NCBI RefSeq assembly: GCF_001570965.1
Contig: NZ_BCSR01000004.1
Span: forward strand, 1-64,000
Source: Janibacter corallicola NBRC 107790
GTDB lineage: Bacteria > Actinomycetota > Actinomycetes > Actinomycetales > Dermatophilaceae
Length of the DNA stretch: 64,000 bases
Direction of reading: 5' to 3'
The notes under the pieces are model-generated. The model ran no database searches, was not told the DNA's origin, and worked only from the letters and a program-made list of their open reading frames with translations. Positions within the stretch are counted from its first letter, which is position 1, and each line of letters begins with the position of its first letter. Below are positions 43,817 to 52,509 of the stretch, in pieces. The position numbers and the translations under genes are program-made.

Positions 43817-45136
43817 CTAGAGGTGCCAGGTCACCCCGGTGCCGGTGATCGTCGCGCTCACCCCGAGCTGGTGGACCCTGGTGTGGTGCCGCCCGCACAA
43901 CAGCGCACCGTTCGAGACGTCGGTGGCTCCGTCGTGGCACCACCAGTCGACGTGGTGCACATCGGTCCACTGCGGAGGCATCGTGCAGTCGGGGAAGGTG
44001 CACCCCTGGTCCCGCAACCAGATGGCGCGGCGCTGTCCGGGCGTGAAGAAGCGCACCTTCCTCCCCATCTCCAGCACCTCGCCGTTCGACCCGAGGATGG
44101 CCGGGATGATGCCCGCGTCGCAGGCCATCCGCCGGACCACCGACGGGGCCAGCACCTGGCCGGTGCAGGTCAGTCCGGCCGCATTCGTCTGCTCCCGCAG
44201 GTCATCGAGGTCCATCGTGACGATGACCTGCGCCTTCTCGTTCGTCGAGGTCTCCCCCGGGGAGGAGACCGCGCGTCGGATGATCTCGACGAGGGCATCC
44301 GCACGACGCTGCGTCGCCGGACGCGGGTCGGGCTCCCCGCTCGGCCCGGTGACCGGTCCCGAGAGTGCCGCCAGGGCCGCGTCCAGGACCGAGGCCCCTT
44401 CCTCGTCCAGCAGCACCCGGTAGCGGGTCATCCCCGCCGGCCCCTCGGACCTGGTGAGCGACCGGGCGGCCTTGGCCCGACGATCCTCGTCCTCCTGCTC
44501 CTTCTCCGGCCGCAGCAGGCGTCCCGTCCGGGAGATCGCCGAGGCCAGCTGACGCTCGGTCAGGCCGCCGATCCGCTCCCGGCTCAGCCCCTCCGGGCCG
44601 GTCCGGCGCACCTCGTCGCTCGCGCCGTCGGTCAGCTTCTCCAGCGCCTCGGCCAGCTCCTCCTCGACCGCGACGGGCGCGACCTGGTCGTGGAAGCGGG
44701 CCAGCTGGTCCGCCTTGCCCAGCGGCAGCTCACCGGACTCGAAGGCCGCCACCAGGCCCGCCACGGCCTCGCTCGCGACGTGCGCCGACCGGCCCGCCAT
44801 CGGCGTGCCGGTCCTGGCCATCCGCACGATCTGGGAGGTGTGCCGCCCACTCGGATCGGGGCACCGCTGCCCCTCCGCTCGCGTCACCCAGTCGCGCTCG
44901 GTCCACGCTGTCTCCGCCGGAAGGCCCCGCCCCAGGCCTTCACGGACCAGGGCCACCTCGGCGACGTCGAGCAGCTGGCGCACCCTCGCGACGTCCGAGA
45001 GCGCCTCGGTGACGTCGTCGTCGGCCAGCTGCCAGAGCTGGTCCCGGCCGCCCGTCGACTCCAGCAACGAGCGCAGCGCCTCACGCACCCCGGGCACCGT
45101 CCCGGGCAACTCGCGCTGCTGGATCGTCATCGACAT
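43817..45136 (-). CDS. DUF222/13E12-type HNH endonuclease
   Basis: A 439-residue protein: a DUF222 helical domain in the first 300 residues and a C-terminal HNH nuclease (GCTFPDCTMPPQWTDVHHVDWW ... NGALLCGRHHTRVHQ), with two CxxC-type zinc ligands and the HH-x-x-x-W core. This is the 13E12 repeat family, multi-copy in many actinobacteria. ATG 45136 is preceded after 3 bp by an SOS-box-like dyad. In M. tuberculosis several members belong to the LexA regulon. The role, possibly in DNA damage or as a homing-like element, is unproven. Confidence 0.9.
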   Translation of the reverse strand: MSMTIQQRELPGTVPGVREALRSLLESTGGRDQLWQLADDDVTEALSDVARVRQLLDVAEVALVREGLGRGLPAETAWTERDWVTRAEGQRCPDPSGRHTSQIVRMARTGTPMAGRSAHVASEAVAGLVAAFESGELPLGKADQLARFHDQVAPVAVEEELAEALEKLTDGASDEVRRTGPEGLSRERIGGLTERQLASAISRTGRLLRPEKEQEDEDRRAKAARSLTRSEGPAGMTRYRVLLDEEGASVLDAALAALSGPVTGPSGEPDPRPATQRRADALVEIIRRAVSSPGETSTNEKAQVIVTMDLDDLREQTNAAGLTCTGQVLAPSVVRRMACDAGIIPAILGSNGEVLEMGRKVRFFTPGQRRAIWLRDQGCTFPDCTMPPQWTDVHHVDWWCHDGATDVSNGALLCGRHHTRVHQLGVSATITGTGVTWHL

Positions 45137-45139
45137 GTA

Positions 45140-45155
45140 TCGATCGTATGTTCGA
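45140..45155 (-). promoter_or_regulatory. LexA SOS box
   Basis: TCGATCGTATGTTCGA matches the actinobacterial SOS box TCGAAC-n4-GTTCGA at 11 of 12 defined positions (one A to T change in the left arm). It ends 3 bp before the ATG of the DUF222/HNH gene, so LexA binding would block transcription directly. Confidence 0.8.
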
Positions 45156-45208
45156 CCACCGACAGCCATAAGGGGCGAGCGCCGACCTGTGGACGGCCGG
45201 CCCGCGCG

Positions 45209-46036
45209 TCAGCGCAGGACGGCCCGCTGGTAGGAGCGGATCGAGACCGGCACCGCCACCACGAGGATGAGCAGGATCCAGCCGAGGGTGTAGATCTCCG
45301 CGTGCTGCAGCGCCCACGTGTACTCGGCCGCCTGACGTGCGGCCTGACCGCTCGTGCCCTGGGCGGCGAGCGCATCGAGGTTCCCGAAGTTGTCCCGGAC
45401 CGCGTGGGTCAGCGTGGAGATGGGGTTCCACCCCGCGAAGGTCTTCAGCGCCGAGGGCAGCTGCTCGGCCGGCACGAAGGTGTTCGCGATGAAGGTGAGC
45501 GGGAAGATGATGATGAAGGAGGCGTTGCCGACCACCTCCGGGGTGCGCACCTTGAGACCGACCCAGGCCATGATCCAGCTGATCGCGTACGAGAAGAGGA
45601 GCAGCAGCCCCGCCGCGACCAGCGCGTCGAGCAGCCCGTCGCGGATGCGCCACCCGATGAGCAGGCCCGTCAGACCCATCACGAGCAAGGAGATGACGTT
45701 GTTGACCACGTCGGAGAGCGTCCTGCCGATGAGCACCGCACCGGGATGCATCGGCAACGTACGGAAGCGGTCGATGACCCCCTTCTGCATGTCCTCGGCC
45801 ATCCCGAAGCCGGTGAAGGTGCCGCCGAAGACGACGGTCTGCGCGAAGATCCCCGCCATGAGGAACTCCCGGTAGCCCTGGGAGTTGCCCTGGGTCAGGG
45901 CCCCGAAGACGAAGCCGAAGAGCAGCACGAACATGATCGGCTGCAGCGTGGTGAAGACGAGCAGGTCCGGCACCCGGCGCAGCTTGATGACATTGCGCCG
46001 GACGATGGTCCAGGAGTCGGTCAGGACGTGGTTCAT
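45209..46036 (-). CDS. ABC-2 type exporter permease (DrrB-like)
   Basis: Membrane half of a DrrAB-type exporter, 275 residues with about six hydrophobic helices. It starts LTDSWTIVRRNVIKLRRVPDLLVFTTLQPIMFVLLF, and MAEDMQKGVIDRFRTLPM is the conserved ABC-2 coupling block; FIANTFVPAEQLPSALKTFAGWNP is typical of the daunorubicin-resistance family. Substrate unknown; such pairs export lipids, antibiotics or other hydrophobic compounds. Its ATG overlaps the stop of the ATPase gene by 4 bp. Confidence 0.9.
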   Translation of the reverse strand: MNHVLTDSWTIVRRNVIKLRRVPDLLVFTTLQPIMFVLLFGFVFGALTQGNSQGYREFLMAGIFAQTVVFGGTFTGFGMAEDMQKGVIDRFRTLPMHPGAVLIGRTLSDVVNNVISLLVMGLTGLLIGWRIRDGLLDALVAAGLLLLFSYAISWIMAWVGLKVRTPEVVGNASFIIIFPLTFIANTFVPAEQLPSALKTFAGWNPISTLTHAVRDNFGNLDALAAQGTSGQAARQAAEYTWALQHAEIYTLGWILLILVVAVPVSIRSYQRAVLR

Positions 46037-47007
46037 GCGGTCTCCTCCATGCCGTCGTCCTCGTCCTCGGCCTTGTACCCCGTGAGGGTCAGGAAGGCGT
46101 CGTCGAGCGTCGGACGTCGGATGCCGATGTCCTGGGCGGTGATCTCGGCCCGGCCGAGGCGCGAGACCGCCTCGATCAGTGCGCTCGTCCCGGAGTCCAC
46201 CGGCACGGTGATGGTGCGGGTGTGCTCGTCGACGTCGGCCTCGCCGAGGCCGACCGGGCCGAGGAGCTCGGCGGCCTCGCCCAGCCGGTCCTCCTCGGCC
46301 ACCGTCACGGTCAGCCGCTCCCCGCCCACCTGGGCCTTGAGCTGGTCCGCGGTGCCCTGGGCGATGATCCGGCCCTGGTCGATGACGACGATGTCGTCGG
46401 CGAGGACGTCGGCCTCCTCGAGGTACTGGGTCGTGAGCAGCACGGTCGTCCCCTTCGCCACGAGGTCACGGATGACCTCCCACATGCCACCTCGCGAGCG
46501 CGGGTCCAGCCCGGTGGTCGGCTCGTCGAGGAAGACCACCGGCGGGCGGGCCACGAGGGCCCCGGCCAGGTCCAGCCGGCGGCGCATCCCCCCGGAGTAG
46601 GTCTTGGCGGGCCGGTCCGCGGCGTCCTCGAGACCGAAGTCGCGCAGCAGCTCGGTGGCCCGGGACCGCCCCGCGGCGCCGCCGAGGTGGTAGAGCCTCC
46701 CGATCATCTCGAGGTTCTCCCGGCCGGAGAGGTACTCGTCGACGGCCGCGTACTGCCCGGCCACGCCGATCCGGCTGCGCACCTCGCGCGGCTCCTCGGC
46801 GACGTCGGCGCCGGCCACCCGCGCGCTGCCCGCGTCCGGACGGATGAGCGTGGAGAGGATCCGCACGGCCGTGGTCTTGCCGGCGCCGTTGGGACCGAGC
46901 ACCCCCAGCACCGATCCTGCGGGGACGGCCAGATCGATGCCGCGAAGGGCGCGGACCTCGCCGTAGCTCTTGGTCAGGCCGATGGCCTCGATCGCGTGGT
47001 CACTCAC
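46033..47007 (-). CDS. ABC exporter ATP-binding protein (DrrA-like)
   Basis: A 324-residue ATPase. Walker A is GVLGPNGAGKTTAVR, signature YSGGMRRRLDLAGALV, Walker B VVFLDEPTTGLDP, H-loop equivalent TTQYLEEAD. The C-terminal extension after about residue 220 is the DrrA/DUF4162-type domain (FLTLTGYKAEDE at the end). GTG 47007 gives the N-terminus SDHAIEAIGLTKSYG expected for the family; a longer frame upstream adds an odd proline-rich leader. Operon partner of the permease downstream. Confidence 0.92.
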   Translation of the reverse strand: MSDHAIEAIGLTKSYGEVRALRGIDLAVPAGSVLGVLGPNGAGKTTAVRILSTLIRPDAGSARVAGADVAEEPREVRSRIGVAGQYAAVDEYLSGRENLEMIGRLYHLGGAAGRSRATELLRDFGLEDAADRPAKTYSGGMRRRLDLAGALVARPPVVFLDEPTTGLDPRSRGGMWEVIRDLVAKGTTVLLTTQYLEEADVLADDIVVIDQGRIIAQGTADQLKAQVGGERLTVTVAEEDRLGEAAELLGPVGLGEADVDEHTRTITVPVDSGTSALIEAVSRLGRAEITAQDIGIRRPTLDDAFLTLTGYKAEDEDDGMEETA

Positions 47008-47069
47008 CGGAGAAACCCTATGCGGCCCCGCCGACAGCCCCAATCCCTTTTTTCGGGTGGACGCAGCAG

Positions 47070-47113
47070 CGCCCCCTTCGCATCACGGAGGAAGGATCAA
47101 TGCGAAGGGGGCG
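47070..47113 (-). terminator. Long hairpin between metalloprotease and exporter genes
   Basis: CGCCCCCTTCGCAT (47070-47083) and ATGCGAAGGGGGCG (47100-47113) form a perfect 14-bp stem with a 16-nt loop. Each arm includes one copy of the CGAAGGGGGC motif. It lies 136 bp beyond the metalloprotease stop and 62 bp before the exporter start. Confidence 0.65.
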
Positions 47114-47178
47114 ACCACTTGTGTCGTCGGGGGCGGCATTCCCCGACCACCAGTCACGCTACGGATCCGGTGCGCCGC

Positions 47179-48180
47179 ACTCCATCCTTGTGGAGTCACG
47201 GTTCACGGCCGATCGGTCAGAACTTGGTCAGGAATCGGCCGTCACCGGCTCAGGAGCCGTAGACCTCCTTGATGCCGTCGCGGTCCATGTTCGTCATCGA
47301 CAGGTCGTCGTCGGACCCGTTGCACTGCGGGTAGTGCATGATCGAGGACGAGTCGTACGGGGTCAGCGGACGCCAGTTGTCGTCCTCGAAGCAGGTCCCG
47401 GCCTCCGGACGGGTGTGCTCGTGGCGGAAGCCGAGGGAGTGGCCCAGCTCGTGCGCCAGGACGTCGTCCGGCGCCCAGCCCGAGGTGAAGATCTGGTCGG
47501 TGTTGACCAGCACGTTCCGCGTGCTGTCCTCGGTGCTCGGGAAGAAGGCCCGCGCGATGTACTGCGCACCGGTCACCGGCTCCACGGAGAAGAGCACCGC
47601 GTCGTTCGAGGTCGTGCAGTTCGCGTCCTCGCTCGCGACGTGGCTGAAGTCCACACCCGAGCTGGCAGCCTCCCACTGCCCCGCGCCGGCCTCCATCGCC
47701 TGGGCGATCTTGTCGTGGTCGCCGCCGAAGTCATCGCTGACGCAGTAGGTGAGGTCCTTCGCCTGCTCGGCGGTCCACACGTCGTCCTTCCCGTAGACCG
47801 TGTTGACGATGAGACTCGTCCGCGGATCGGCCGTGACCTTGGTGTAGAAGTCACGCAGCGCCTGCTCCCCCTGCACCGGGATGTCGCCGTTGACGATGTA
47901 CTGCCCGTCATGGGGGTCCTGGTAGGTCTGGGACTTGAACTCGCCGTAGCTCGGCGTCTCGGAGTCCTGCGCCTGGACGGCTCCGGCCGCCCCCAGGGAC
48001 ATCGTCGCGGCGATCGCCAGTGCGCCGGTGGCGCGAATGGTGCGCTTCATGGGTTTCCCTCCCAGTCAGGTCATGGGGCGCGGTCACGCCCACGGCAGAC
48101 GACGCTAGGAGCGGAAGGACCCACGACTCCATCCTCGGGCCGTACGGGAAGGACCATCCTGTTTCAGAACTTGGTCAGGA
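47179..48180. repeat. Direct repeats bordering the metalloprotease gene
   Basis: TCAGAACTTGGTCAGGA is perfectly repeated at 47217-47233 and 48164-48180. Each copy is preceded, 28-29 bp earlier, by ACTCCATCCT (47179-47188 and 48127-48136). The two composite repeats of about 54 bp are in the same orientation and enclose the protease gene. On the minus strand one lies upstream of the protease and the other upstream of the exporter operon, so they could be a shared regulatory module or the scar of a duplicated or mobile segment. Confidence 0.7.
47250..48050 (-). CDS. Secreted metzincin zinc metalloprotease
   Basis: A 266-residue exported protein. The N-terminus is a signal peptide (MKRTIRATGALAIAATMSLG, cleavage probably after VQA near 27). 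Residues 200-210 read HELGHSLGFRH, with three zinc ligands (H200, H204, H210) and catalytic E201, followed by a Met-turn SSSIMHY (M238). This makes it a metzincin, closest to the matrixin/astacin-like group. Four cysteines could form disulfides. Its own flanking repeats and 160-bp spacing on each side make it look like a stand-alone unit. Confidence 0.9.
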   Translation of the reverse strand: MKRTIRATGALAIAATMSLGAAGAVQAQDSETPSYGEFKSQTYQDPHDGQYIVNGDIPVQGEQALRDFYTKVTADPRTSLIVNTVYGKDDVWTAEQAKDLTYCVSDDFGGDHDKIAQAMEAGAGQWEAASSGVDFSHVASEDANCTTSNDAVLFSVEPVTGAQYIARAFFPSTEDSTRNVLVNTDQIFTSGWAPDDVLAHELGHSLGFRHEHTRPEAGTCFEDDNWRPLTPYDSSSIMHYPQCNGSDDDLSMTNMDRDGIKEVYGS

Positions 48181-48213
48181 CTTTCTTCACCCAGCCAGTC
48201 ACTGGACCGGACA

Positions 48214-49215
48214 TCAGGCGGCCCGACGCGTCTCCGCGAGGATCTCCAGGGTGCGCATCCGGGTGGCCAGGTCCGCGGCCGGGTTGGTCACCATCAGCTC
48301 GTCCGTATCGGCCAGCCGGGCGAAGTCGGCCAGCCCCTCCGCGACGGCCGCGCGATCGCCGACGACGGTGTGACTGAGCATGTGCCGGGCCTGCTGCCCG
48401 ACCGCGCTGTCCATGAGCCCGTCGACGGTCGCGTCGTCGAGCGGCCCGGAGCCGACCCGGCCCGCCAGCATCCGTACCCGCGCCCGCAGGACCTCGTCGG
48501 CAGCGCGCTGCGCCTCGGCCACCTCGTCGGCCGCGACGACGTTGAGGGCGGCGATGACGTGTGGACGCTGCAGCTGCTCGCTCGGCGTGAACTCGCTGCG
48601 GTAGGTGCGCACCGCCGCCTCGAGGGCGTCCGGCGCGAAGTGGCTCGCGAAGGCATAGGGCAGCCCGTAGGCCGCAGCCAGTCGGGCCCCGAAGAGCGAG
48701 GAGCCGAGGATGTACAGCGGCACATTCGTCCCCCGACCGGGGTAGGCGTGGATCCCCTCGATGAGGGTCTCCCCCGAGAGGTACCCCTGCAGCTCCCGCA
48801 CGTCTTGGGGGAAGGAGTCGGCGGCCCGCGGGTCGAAACGCAGCGCGCGCATCGTGGCGGGGTCGGTACCCGGGGCCCGGCCCAGCCCGAGGTCGATCCG
48901 CCCCGGGTGCAGCTCGGCGAGGGTGCCGAACTGCTCTGCGATGACCAGCGGCGCGTGGTTGGGCAGCATGACGCCCCCGGAGCCGACCCTGATCCGCTCG
49001 GTGCGAGCCGCGACGTGTCCGATCAGCACGGACGTGGCGGCCGAGGCGATGCGCTTCATGTTGTGGTGCTCGGCGAACCACAGCCGTTCGAAGACGTCCA
49101 GCTCATCGGCCTTCTGCGCCAAGGTCACCGACTCCGCCAGCGCCTCACCGGTCGAGGCCTCACGGCGCACCTGCGCCAGGTCGAGGAGGGACAGGGACGG
49201 GACCGCGGTGCTCAT
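48214..49215 (-). CDS. LLM-class flavin-dependent oxidoreductase
   Basis: Luciferase-like monooxygenase of 333 residues. It opens [13 protein letters not shown], then [38 protein letters not shown] is the signature of the MsnO8-type group, and [15 protein letters not shown] and [24 protein letters not shown] follow. FMN or F420 could be used; the MsnO8 group is usually assigned FMN. No substrate can be named. Divergent from the GntP permease with 98 bp between. Confidence 0.9.
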   Translation of the reverse strand: MSTAVPSLSLLDLAQVRREASTGEALAESVTLAQKADELDVFERLWFAEHHNMKRIASAATSVLIGHVAARTERIRVGSGGVMLPNHAPLVIAEQFGTLAELHPGRIDLGLGRAPGTDPATMRALRFDPRAADSFPQDVRELQGYLSGETLIEGIHAYPGRGTNVPLYILGSSLFGARLAAAYGLPYAFASHFAPDALEAAVRTYRSEFTPSEQLQRPHVIAALNVVAADEVAEAQRAADEVLRARVRMLAGRVGSGPLDDATVDGLMDSAVGQQARHMLSHTVVGDRAAVAEGLADFARLADTDELMVTNPAADLATRMRTLEILAETRRAA

Positions 49216-49313
49216 GGGCCCATCGTCGCACCCACTCCGTCACCGCCCACGCGAGGGCGTAGGGCCGCGCGCCGGTGATTGCCACCCTCTGTGCACGGGA
49301 GCACACTCTGCCC

Positions 49314-50711
49314 ATGGAACCCATGGATCCGGCGTACTCGACCGGGATCATGCTGCTGGTGGCCGCCATCGCCGTGGCAGTGCTGCTCGTGCTGATCCTC
49401 GCACTGAAGCTGCACGCGTTCATCTCGCTCGTGCTGGTCAGCATCCTCACCGCCATCGCCGTGCAGGTACCCGTCTCGAAGATCCCCGACGTCCTCATGT
49501 ACGGCTTCTCGGACACCTTGGCGTCCGTGGCCCTGCTCGTCGCGTTCGGGGTGATGCTCGGGCGCATCCTGGAGGTCTCCGGCGGGGCGCAGACCCTGGC
49601 AGACACCATGATCAGCAGATTCGGTGAGCATCGTGCCCCCTTCGCCCTCGGCGTCGCCTCGTTGCTCTTCGGGTTCCCCATCTTCTTCGACGCCGGGCTG
49701 GTCGTGTTCCTGCCGATCATCATGACGGTCGCCCGCCGCTTCGGCGGCTCCCTCCTCTACTACGCCCTGCCGGCCGCGGGGGCCTTCGCGGTCATGCACG
49801 CGATCGTGCCGCCGCACCCCGGCCCGGTGGCGGCGGCCCAGTTCCTCGGCGCCGACATCGGCTACACCCTCCTCATCGGCCTGCCGGTCGTGGCCATCTC
49901 CTGGTACGTCGGCGTGTACCTCTTCTCCCGGGTCATCTCCCCGAGGGTCTTCGTCGGCATCCCCGACTTCCTGGCCAGTGGCGGGGCGTCGACGGCCGAC
50001 GAGGCCGCCGGCGGCACCCAGGGCCCGCCGTCCTTCGGCGCCGTCTCGGGGCTGCTGCTGCTCCCGCTGGTGCTGATCTCCATGGACACGGTGACCAGCA
50101 CCCTCTCCGAGGCCGGCGTCATCGACGGGGACGCGACCTGGGTCAGCGCCCTCAGCCTGCTCGGCCAGACCTACGTCGCCCTCATGATCACCGTCCTGGT
50201 CGCGATCTGGATGCTCATCGTGCGCGGGCGCGGGCGGGCGGAGGTCGAGCAGCTCCTCAACGACTCCCTCGGCCCGATCTGCGCGATCATCCTCATCACC
50301 GGCGCCGGCGGCATGTTCGGCGGGGTCCTCGAGCTGAGCGGCATCGGTGGCTCGCTGGCCGACTCCCTCGACGCCCTGGGTCTGCCCCTGATCATCGCGG
50401 CCTTCGTCATCGCCGCGGGCATCCGGGTGGCCCAGGGCTCGGCGACGGTGGCGCTGGTGACCGCCTCCGGGATCATCGCTCCCGCGGTCGAGGCCACCGG
50501 CGGACTGAACCAGGTCGAGCTGGTGGCCCTGGTCATCGCCATCGCGGCCGGGGCGACCGTCCTCTCCCACGTCAACGACTCCGGCTTCTGGCTGGTCAGC
50601 CGGTTCTTCGGGATGGACGAGAAGACCACCCTGAAGGCCTGGACGGTCCAGGAGACCACCCTGGGTCTCGTGGCCTTCCTGTGCGGCCTGGTCCTCTGGT
50701 ACGTGTTCTAG
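49314..50711 (+). CDS. GntP-family carboxylate permease
   Basis: A 465-residue membrane protein with about 12-14 helices. Family motifs: GFSDTLASVALLVAFGVMLGRILEVSGGAQTLA, LFGFPIFFDAGLVVFLPI, AIVPPHPGPVAAA and HVNDSGFWLVSRFFGM. The group moves gluconate and related sugar acids or hydroxyacids, in symport with protons. No gluconate kinase is near. ATG 49314 is the likely start; a GTG 39 bp earlier would add a poorly hydrophobic leader. Confidence 0.92.
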   Translation: MEPMDPAYSTGIMLLVAAIAVAVLLVLILALKLHAFISLVLVSILTAIAVQVPVSKIPDVLMYGFSDTLASVALLVAFGVMLGRILEVSGGAQTLADTMISRFGEHRAPFALGVASLLFGFPIFFDAGLVVFLPIIMTVARRFGGSLLYYALPAAGAFAVMHAIVPPHPGPVAAAQFLGADIGYTLLIGLPVVAISWYVGVYLFSRVISPRVFVGIPDFLASGGASTADEAAGGTQGPPSFGAVSGLLLLPLVLISMDTVTSTLSEAGVIDGDATWVSALSLLGQTYVALMITVLVAIWMLIVRGRGRAEVEQLLNDSLGPICAIILITGAGGMFGGVLELSGIGGSLADSLDALGLPLIIAAFVIAAGIRVAQGSATVALVTASGIIAPAVEATGGLNQVELVALVIAIAAGATVLSHVNDSGFWLVSRFFGMDEKTTLKAWTVQETTLGLVAFLCGLVLWYVF

Positions 50712-50721
50712 TCTCCGGGGC

Positions 50722-51225
50722 ATGGACACCACCCGGGCCCTGGGGCTGGCCCGCCAGCTGCTGGACGAGCACGGTCTCGACGACTGGTCGGTGACCCTCG
50801 ACCGGGCGAGGCGTCGGGCGGGTGTCTGCCGGTACCAGCGCCGGCAGATCAGCCTGAGCGGGCCGCTGACCCGGATCCACGACGAGGAGCAGGTCCGCGA
50901 CACGATCCTGCACGAGATCGCCCACGCGCTCACCGGGCCACGCGCCGGTCACGGCCCGCGGTGGCGGGCGGCCGCCCGGGAGCTCGGGGCACGCCCCCTT
51001 CGCTGCCTGCCCGAGGACGCCGCCACGATCCCGGGCGCGTGGATCGGCACCTGCCCCGCAGGGCACCGGGTGGACCGGCACCGCCGACCGACGCGGGTGC
51101 TCTCCTGCCGGCGCTGCTCCACCCGTTTCGACCCGGGCGCGCTGCTGACGTGGACCCACCACGGCGAGAGCGTGGACCTGGGGCCGCGATACCGGGCCGA
51201 GCTGGCCCGCGTGCGCCGCGGCTGA
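50722..51225 (+). CDS. SprT-like zinc metallopeptidase-fold protein
   Basis: A 167-residue SprT-family protein. DTILHEIAHALTGPRAGHGPRW gives the zinc motif H64-E65-x-x-H68 plus a later histidine, and the C-terminus has CPAGHRVDRHRRPTRVLSCRRCS, a zinc ribbon. Eukaryotic SPRTN proteins degrade DNA-protein crosslinks; the bacterial role is uncertain. It follows the permease by 10 bp and precedes mycoredoxin by 69 bp on the same strand. Confidence 0.87.
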   Translation: MDTTRALGLARQLLDEHGLDDWSVTLDRARRRAGVCRYQRRQISLSGPLTRIHDEEQVRDTILHEIAHALTGPRAGHGPRWRAAARELGARPLRCLPEDAATIPGAWIGTCPAGHRVDRHRRPTRVLSCRRCSTRFDPGALLTWTHHGESVDLGPRYRAELARVRRG

Positions 51226-51294
51226 TCAGTCTCACACCGCCTCGGGAGGGGGCGGAGGCATGAGAACCGGCCCAGACGTGGTTGGCTGGGGGGC

Positions 51295-51576
51295 GTGAAC
51301 GTGCGCGACATCCTTCCCCCAGACATCGACCTGCCCGAGGCCGGGACCGTGACGATGTTCTCCACCTCGTGGTGTGGGTTCTGCCGTCGCCTGAAGTCCC
51401 AGCTGGACCGCGAGGGCATCGGCTACACCGAGATCAACATCGAGCAGGCTCCCGGGACCGCCGAGCTCGTCGAGACGATCAACGGCGGCAACCAGACCGT
51501 GCCGACGCTGCTCTTCCCCGACGGGTCCTCGGCCACCAACCCCTCGCTGACCCAGGTCCGCGACCAGCTCGGGTGA
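51295..51576 (+). CDS. mrx1: Mycoredoxin/glutaredoxin-like protein
   Basis: A 93-residue thioredoxin-fold protein with TVTMFSTSWCGFCRRLK, i.e. active site C27-G-F-C30, then GNQTVPTLLFPDGSSATNPS, the cis-Pro block. Mycoredoxins reduce mycothiol mixed disulfides in actinobacteria; the usual site is CGYC, so Phe for Tyr is a conservative variant. Start GTG 51295. The next gene starts at or just after its stop. Confidence 0.87.
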   Translation: MNVRDILPPDIDLPEAGTVTMFSTSWCGFCRRLKSQLDREGIGYTEINIEQAPGTAELVETINGGNQTVPTLLFPDGSSATNPSLTQVRDQLG

Positions 51577-52361
51577 CCTCGATGAGCCGCTCCCGACGGA
51601 TCAACCCCACCACGGCCGCCCTCGGCACGAGCGTGGCCGGCGGACTGCTGACCTCGCTCTCCGGGGCGGGGCACCACGTCGGCCACTTCTTCCGGGGACG
51701 GTTCCCCAGCATCGCCGTCACCGGCATGACGGGCGTGGGCAAGACGAGGCTCGCGGACCGGATCTCCCGGCACACGACGCCGGAGGAGCACGCGGAAGTC
51801 GGCTCCGCGACGATGGAGCGCCGCACCCGCACGACACGAAGGGGGCGTGGCTTCCGTTTCCGCGTCGTGCCCGGCGACAACGCCGCCACCCGGCTGAGTG
51901 CGCTCGACGAGGTCTTCCACGACGACCCTGTCGACGGGGTGCTGCACGTCGTCGCCTACGGCCACGCCACGCCGCGACGGGTGGCCGGCACGAGCGGCTC
52001 CGCGCGCGCCAGCCGCGAGGAGCTGATGGCCCAGGAGATCGAGGACTGGACGATCACCTCCCACCGGATCGCATCGATGGCGGTGCGGCGTGGCCGCCCG
52101 GTGTGGCTGACGATCGTCGTGACGAAGACCGACCTCTTCCCGGACCAGATCGAGGAGGCGGTGCGCTACTACTCGCCCGGCAGCGGCTCCCCCTTCGCGG
52201 AGAAGCTGGACGAGCTGCGCTCCCTCGCCGGCGGTGCCAGCCTGTCCGTCGACGTGCTGCCGATGTGCTCACCGGACGGCCCGATCCAGCGCAAGGGCCG
52301 CTGTGCCGAGCAGCTGGCCGCGCTCGAGGCGCGGATGGCCCAGCTCTCCGGCCACGTCTGA
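51573..52361 (+). CDS. P-loop GTPase-like protein of unknown role
   Basis: I do not recognise the family. The 262-residue product has a hydrophobic start, Walker A VTGMTGVGKTRLADR (about 50-64), a charged TTRRGRGFRFRVVPGDNAATR block where a G3 motif would be (no clear DxxG), VVAYGHAT and VTKTDLFPDQIEEAV, a good G4 (TKxD). That points to a Ras-like GTPase with a degenerate switch region. GTG 51573 overlaps the mycoredoxin stop (GTGA); ATG 51582 is the alternative start. Convergent with tmsB across a repeat element. Confidence 0.6.
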   Translation: MTSMSRSRRINPTTAALGTSVAGGLLTSLSGAGHHVGHFFRGRFPSIAVTGMTGVGKTRLADRISRHTTPEEHAEVGSATMERRTRTTRRGRGFRFRVVPGDNAATRLSALDEVFHDDPVDGVLHVVAYGHATPRRVAGTSGSARASREELMAQEIEDWTITSHRIASMAVRRGRPVWLTIVVTKTDLFPDQIEEAVRYYSPGSGSPFAEKLDELRSLAGGASLSVDVLPMCSPDGPIQRKGRCAEQLAALEARMAQLSGHV

Positions 52362-52379
52362 GCGCTCGTCCGACCCCCG

Positions 52380-52504
52380 AACTCGCGGGTACTACACCAC
52401 TCTCAGACGTCGAGAGCTGACGGATCCTTGATGTGCCGGGGATCCACGTCGCCAGTTGCGCGGAGCATGGTGCAGTACCCGTGAGTTACACGTGAGCCGC
52501 GCGG
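52380..52504 (+). repeat. Dispersed 125-bp inverted-repeat element, copy B
   Basis: Aligns without gaps to the reverse complement of 16579-16703, about 80% identical. Terminal inverted repeats: ACTCGCGGGTACTACACCA at 52381-52399 and the near-complement TGGTGCAGTACCCGTGAGT at 52468-52486. It fills almost all the 148-bp gap between two convergent genes, whereas copy A lies between divergent genes. Insertion context thus differs while sequence is kept. Confidence 0.75.
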
Positions 52505-52509
52505 CGGCC

